Positions 59,905-64,000 of a stretch of 64,000 nt of DNA are shown here, in pieces (the first letter of the stretch is position 1; every line of letters starts with the position of its first letter). This stretch comes from Glandiceps talaboti (lineage: Eukaryota > Hemichordata > Enteropneusta > Spengelidae): contig NC_135555.1 of assembly GCF_964340395.1 (NCBI RefSeq), positions 26,049,725 through 26,113,724 of the forward strand, read 5' to 3'. The notes beneath the pieces were generated by a model that was not told the origin of the DNA, ran no database searches, and saw nothing but the letters and a program-made list of their open reading frames with translations. Made by a program: the position numbers and the translations under genes.

Positions 59905-60385
59905 ATAATAACATTTATTCTTGACAAAGATATATCCAATTTCACCTACAAGAACCTGATCTTGTGTTACCTATTTTACTCTCGACATCTCGTTCAAGTC
60001 AAGTGACAGACAGAGTTAGCTCGCTACATGTGTTGTTGTCAATGTTGATGTCATATCTCATATGACGTAGCATACAGCATTTACTTTATGAAATTCTGTT
60101 AACAAACACATGATTGGTTGAATTTCTCTAATTATTTGTGTCTTGACTAATATAATCACAACGTCGTAGACAAGCAGACTCATTTTCGCATTCAGCGTAT
60201 GCATCTTTTTTCCGCCATATAATAATCACTGTTGTAAACTTTACTTTTCGAAGTGTATGAAACTTTTAACGTGTTGGAGACAGTTCCACGTTGTATTTAT
60301 AAGTATGTGGTGATATTTAGAAGGCAGCAATGAGCTTCCGACAGTCAACACATCACGCTCCCACATCAAAAAACCTGGCACTGTA
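59905..60385. other. Spacer; no recognised feature
   Basis: Single-copy-looking sequence between the Penelope relic and the duplicated block. Confidence 0.35.
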
Positions 60386-60648
60386 ATGCCGAGTTACAAT
60401 GTAGGTGAGCATATATGTGTCTGTTTACCATAGATTTTCTCCATGTGTCAGCGATACTACATAATTCCTCAGATGACGATACAAAAATATAAAACAAATC
60501 TGTGGTAACGAATTTTTCGACAGATTAGATCGTACTTTAAAAAATGAACATGAAAGAAGGTTAGGACTCGATCATACGAGTTTAAGGAAGTTTAAAGTAA
60601 GTGTACAGATGCTGGTAGGATGAGAAGCAGGTTGAAAAATTTGGCACG

Positions 60649-60834
60649 TTGGTTCATGCACCGATATGCTCACATCACTGTCTGTATGATGAGGAAGTAA
60701 AAAGAAGGGTATATTGTTGTGTTATAGATCCGTGCGGTGGAGTAATAATTTCAAAGTGCTCTGAGCACGGTGTGGGAACACTACGGCCCAGCATCATGAG
60801 CATGACTCTATTTAATGAAAAGACCTACAGCTAA
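60649..60834 (+). CDS. 61-codon ORF, copy B
   Basis: Same frame as at 42937-43122, starting MVHAPICSHHCLYDEE. Replacements relative to copy A include L to H near the start and S to C in the centre. Confidence 0.2.
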   Translation: MVHAPICSHHCLYDEEVKRRVYCCVIDPCGGVIISKCSEHGVGTLRPSIMSMTLFNEKTYS

Positions 60835-61489
60835 CACCAATAATGTACCCCGGCCCTCAATTGACAAATTAATTTTCCAAACTGATTTGCATACTTTAAA
60901 GCCGCACAGCTGCAACAGGAACGCTTTTTCTAAGTTACTGGTAATATCGTATACCGTGAATAATATTGCATCACCTGTGGATAACGGCCTTTTCGTAGTT
61001 GTACGCACGATAAATCAAATCAAACTAAGTCTATTGTATAATTACTTATAATAATTCACGTAAAATGCCGAGTTACAATGTAGGTGAGCATATATGTGTC
61101 TGTTTACCATAGCTTTTCTCCATGTGTCAGCGATACTACATAATTCCTCAGATGACGATTCAAAAATCTAAAACAAACTGATTTTTGTAAATTTCCTTTG
61201 TACTATGGTAACGAATTTTCCGACAGATTAGAACGTACTTTAAAAAATGAACCTGAAAGAAGGTTAGGACTCGATCATACGAGTTTTGGGAAATCTGATA
61301 GCTCTCAACAAGGCACTTCGGAACCCTGCAATCGCTAGGCTCAAACTTTCGTATTTGTATTACATGCGATAAAATTAGGATTAAATCGTTTGCAGCCCAC
61401 CTAAAAACGTAAGGTTTGAATTTTGAATTTTAGTATATCTCAAAATCGAGAAATCAAATTGCGAATTTACAGTAACACAATAGATTTTG

Positions 61490-61552
61490 AAATGTGTCGT
61501 GCCCTCTGATACCGTCAGGGTAATTTCAACCACTGAGCCATCAGTCCTAAAT
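61490..61552 (-). repeat. tRNA-like (A-box) SINE fragment within copy B
   Basis: On the minus strand, GGACTGATGGCTCAGTGGTTG resembles a Pol III A-box region of a tRNA-derived SINE; a B box is not clear. The 64-bp stretch is absent from copy A and present in copy C (63112-63175). Confidence 0.4.
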
Positions 61553-61562
61553 TTCGGAAAAA

Positions 61563-63690
61563 TTCAGATTAGTAAATTGTTTTCCATTGGCATTATGGAA
61601 TATAAAAGGAAGAATCAACTGTTTTTCTGAAACAATGACTCTAGACGAGAGTTCCTCTTTTATGACAAGTTTATATTTAGAATAAATGACGTCATTTTAA
61701 CTTCACAGTTAAGGGTAGAATAATTTGTTAGAGATGAAAAGAAAATAAAGATTATATTTCCAAAGGCTTGATCTGTAACACATTTTCTTTGAGTGAGTGA
61801 GTGAGTGAGTGGGTGGGTGGGTGGGTGGGTGGGTGGGTGGGTGAATATATCTGTGAGGCTAATTTCTAACTAACAAACAATCTCGCAAGGTTCCGTAACT
61901 CGATAGAGAAGACGTTGAAGTGGATAATTATTCAAGTTACACTTATCGACCAACACAGAACGTAACCTTGATAGTGAAATCGTAACACTCGTAAACAACC
62001 TAGACAATGTCAAAATTATGGGATGCTGATAGCTTCGATTACTTGGCAATTCTAATTACTCCATAAAGCGATAGTAAGTCAAATACATTAACAAACATTG
62101 GGAAACAAGTATTCCAGTTATAAATAAAAAGGAAATCATCTGAGGGACATCCATTTATTGTTATCAAAATTAAAAACGCTGAAGATTGATAATACCAGTA
62201 AAATGTAGTGAATGTCTTATGTAAATTAAGTGTACAGAAGCTGGTAGGATGAGAAGCAGGTTGAAAAAGTTGGCACGTTGGTTCATGCACCGATATGCTC
62301 ACATCACTGTCTGTATGATGAGGAAGTAAAAAGAAGGGTATATTGTTGTGTTATAGATCCGTGCAATGGAGTAATAATTTCAAAGAGCTCTGAGCACGGT
62401 GTGGGAACACTACGGCCCAGCATCACGAGCATGACTCTATTTAACGAAAAGACCTACAGCTAACACCAATAATGTACCCCGGCCCTCAATTGACAAATTA
62501 ATTTTCCAAACTGATTTGCATACTTTAAAGCCGCACAGCTGCAACAGGAACGCTTTTTCTAAGTTACTGGTAATATCGTATACCGTGAATAATATTGTAT
62601 CACCTATGGATAACGGCCTTTTCGTAGTTGTACGCACGATAAATCAAATCAAACTAAGTCTATTGTATAATTACTTATAATAATTCACGTAAAATGCCGA
62701 GTTACAATGTAGGTGAGCATATATGTGTCTGTTTACCATAGCTTTTCTCCATGTGTCAGCGATACTACATAATTCCTCAGATGACGATTCATAAATTTAA
62801 AACAAACTAATTTTTGTAAATTTCCTTTGTACTGTGGTAACGAATTTTCCGACAGATTAGAACGTACTTTAAAAAATGAACCTGAAAGAAGGTTAGGACT
62901 CGATCATACGAGTTTTTGGGAAATCTGATAGCTCTCAACAAGGCACTTCGGAACCCTGCAATCGCTAGGCTCAAACTTTCGTCTTTGTATTACATGCGAT
63001 AAAATTAGGATTAAATCGTTTGCAGCCCACCTAAAAACGTAAGGTTTGAATTTTGAATTTTAGTATATCTCAAAATCGAGAAATCAAATTGCTATTTTAC
63101 AGTAACACAATAGATTTTGAAATGTGTCGTGCCCTCTGATACCGTCAGGGTAATTTCAACCACTGAACTATCAGTCCTAAAGTTCGGGAAAATGTGGCCA
63201 ATAATCTATCATGCATAATCAAAAAATGTAACACAGTATATTTAGTTCACGACTAGTGTTAAATAAGTGGTAAGATATGAAATTACCTTGACGAGATGAC
63301 ACGGGACGATTTTTTCATTCATTCTCTGAAGACTCAAAAAAGTGGCGATACAGGTAGTCAACACATTCTGGGCACTGTGGGACTCGTAGTGGAAAGTGTT
63401 GTATCTGCAAAATAAGATCATCAATTGGATACTAAAATTGTATACGTATCTTATCAATTGGTCTTCATGATTTTATAGTGTGTTGATTCGTGTTTCTATA
63501 TCCAAACTCTGTGTGCTGAACTCTTACTAACAATTCTGGTATGTTAAAATCAGTTTATAGTATGTTAATGTTACGTTCAGCGAAATTCATATAATGCAGC
63601 AAGGTGTTATGGTTATTGAAAACTATTTAAAAATGTCATGGATTATAAGATTATTTGCTACTATTACATGATTCAGATGTTACTCTGTTA
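61563..63690 (+). repeat. Duplicated block, copy C (full)
   Basis: Colinear with copy A from ATTCAGATTAGTAAATTG to the satellite junction (TTCACGACTATAGTTAGTG). Differs by a shorter GTGA/GTGG tract (61791-61843), the tRNA-like insert at 63112-63175, and scattered substitutions. Confidence 0.88.
62278..62463 (+). CDS. 61-codon ORF, copy C
   Basis: Third intact copy of the ORF at 42937-43122, with DPCNGV in place of DPCGGV and SITSM in place of SIMSM. Confidence 0.2.
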   Translation: MVHAPICSHHCLYDEEVKRRVYCCVIDPCNGVIISKSSEHGVGTLRPSITSMTLFNEKTYS

Positions 63691-64000
63691 AATTCACGAC
63701 TATAGTTAGTGTCCAGCTATCTGTGTGTATATGTTAGTCATGACTATAGTTAGTGTCCAGCTATCTGTGTGCATATGTTAGTCATGACTATAGTTAGTGT
63801 CTAGCTATCTGTGTGCATATGTTAGTCATGACTATAGTTAGTGTCCAGCTATCTGTGTGTATATGTTATAAATGACTATAGTTAGTGTCCAGCTATCTGT
63901 GTGCATATGTTAGTCATGACTATAGTTAGTGTCCAGCTATCTGTGTGTATATGTTATAAATGACTATAGTTAGTGTCCAGCTATCTGTGTGTATATGTTA
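63691..64000 (+). repeat. 44-bp satellite, start of a second array
   Basis: Seven monomers of the same satellite as 44268-54042, beginning at the same junction with the duplicated block and running off the window. The TTATAAATGAC variant monomer alternates here and is not a common type in the first array. Confidence 0.95.

Larger units (their letters stand above)
60386..61561 (+). repeat. Duplicated block, copy B (partial and rearranged)
   Basis: The first 210 bp (from ATGCCGAGTTACAATGTAGG) correspond to about 43353-43540 in copy A. The sequence then jumps back to the equivalent of about 42888 (AAGTGTACAGA) and runs forward to about 43760, so the ATGCCGAGTTACAATG segment occurs twice (60388 and 61064). 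It contains the tRNA-like insert at about 61490-61552 and joins directly to copy C. Confidence 0.82.

Overview
The window reads as nuclear DNA of an invertebrate animal, most likely a marine one. It is AT-rich, gene-poor, and dominated by microsatellites, minisatellites and transposable elements. The recognisable protein signals fit a metazoan with an enlarged innate-immune repertoire: a secreted C1q-domain protein and the first coding exon of a Mab-21/cGAS-like protein. Mobile DNA comprises non-LTR, Ty3/gypsy and Penelope-like retroelements. I see no bacterial or organellar features. The phylum cannot be fixed by eye; a lophotrochozoan such as a brachiopod or mollusc, or a lower deuterostome, would fit.

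Layout. 0-5 kb: a broken LINE reverse transcriptase, a 24-bp minisatellite, an 80-bp composite ATC/ACC repeat, and a repeat with GGACC-type inverted ends. 5.4-6.2 kb (minus): the cGAS-like exon. 6.5-10 kb: two arrays of one 45/36-bp minisatellite flank about 2.4 kb with weak divergent ORFs. 10.8-13.6 kb: a LINE 3' tail and three minisatellites. 13.65-16.44 kb: a young non-autonomous LTR element with 604/603-bp LTRs. 17-27.4 kb: two copies of a dispersed repeat, TA tracts, a tRNA-like SINE head, and a few weak exon candidates.

27.54-35.71 kb holds a structurally intact Ty3/gypsy element: 424-bp LTRs identical by eye, a 4-bp target duplication, gag, a canonical -1 frameshift signal, a pol ending in a chromodomain, and a third ORF with two membrane segments in the env position. 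This is the best-supported genetic system in the window.

36-39 kb is largely unannotated. 39.4-42.07 kb is a 43-bp minisatellite. A roughly 2.1-kb block (42.1-44.27 kb) leads into a 9.8-kb array of a 44-bp satellite (44.27-54.04 kb). The same block recurs as a rearranged partial copy (60.39-61.56 kb) and a full copy (61.56-63.69 kb) that again leads into the 44-bp satellite at the window end. Between the two satellite domains lie a 37-bp minisatellite, the C1q gene (57.5-58.2 kb) and a Penelope-like relic (58.97-59.90 kb).

Only the gypsy ORFs clearly work together. Gag and Pol would be made from one RNA through the frameshift. The young non-autonomous LTR element shares the TGTTACG LTR start and the TGGTGGAAAA primer-site start, so it may be mobilised by a relative of the gypsy element.
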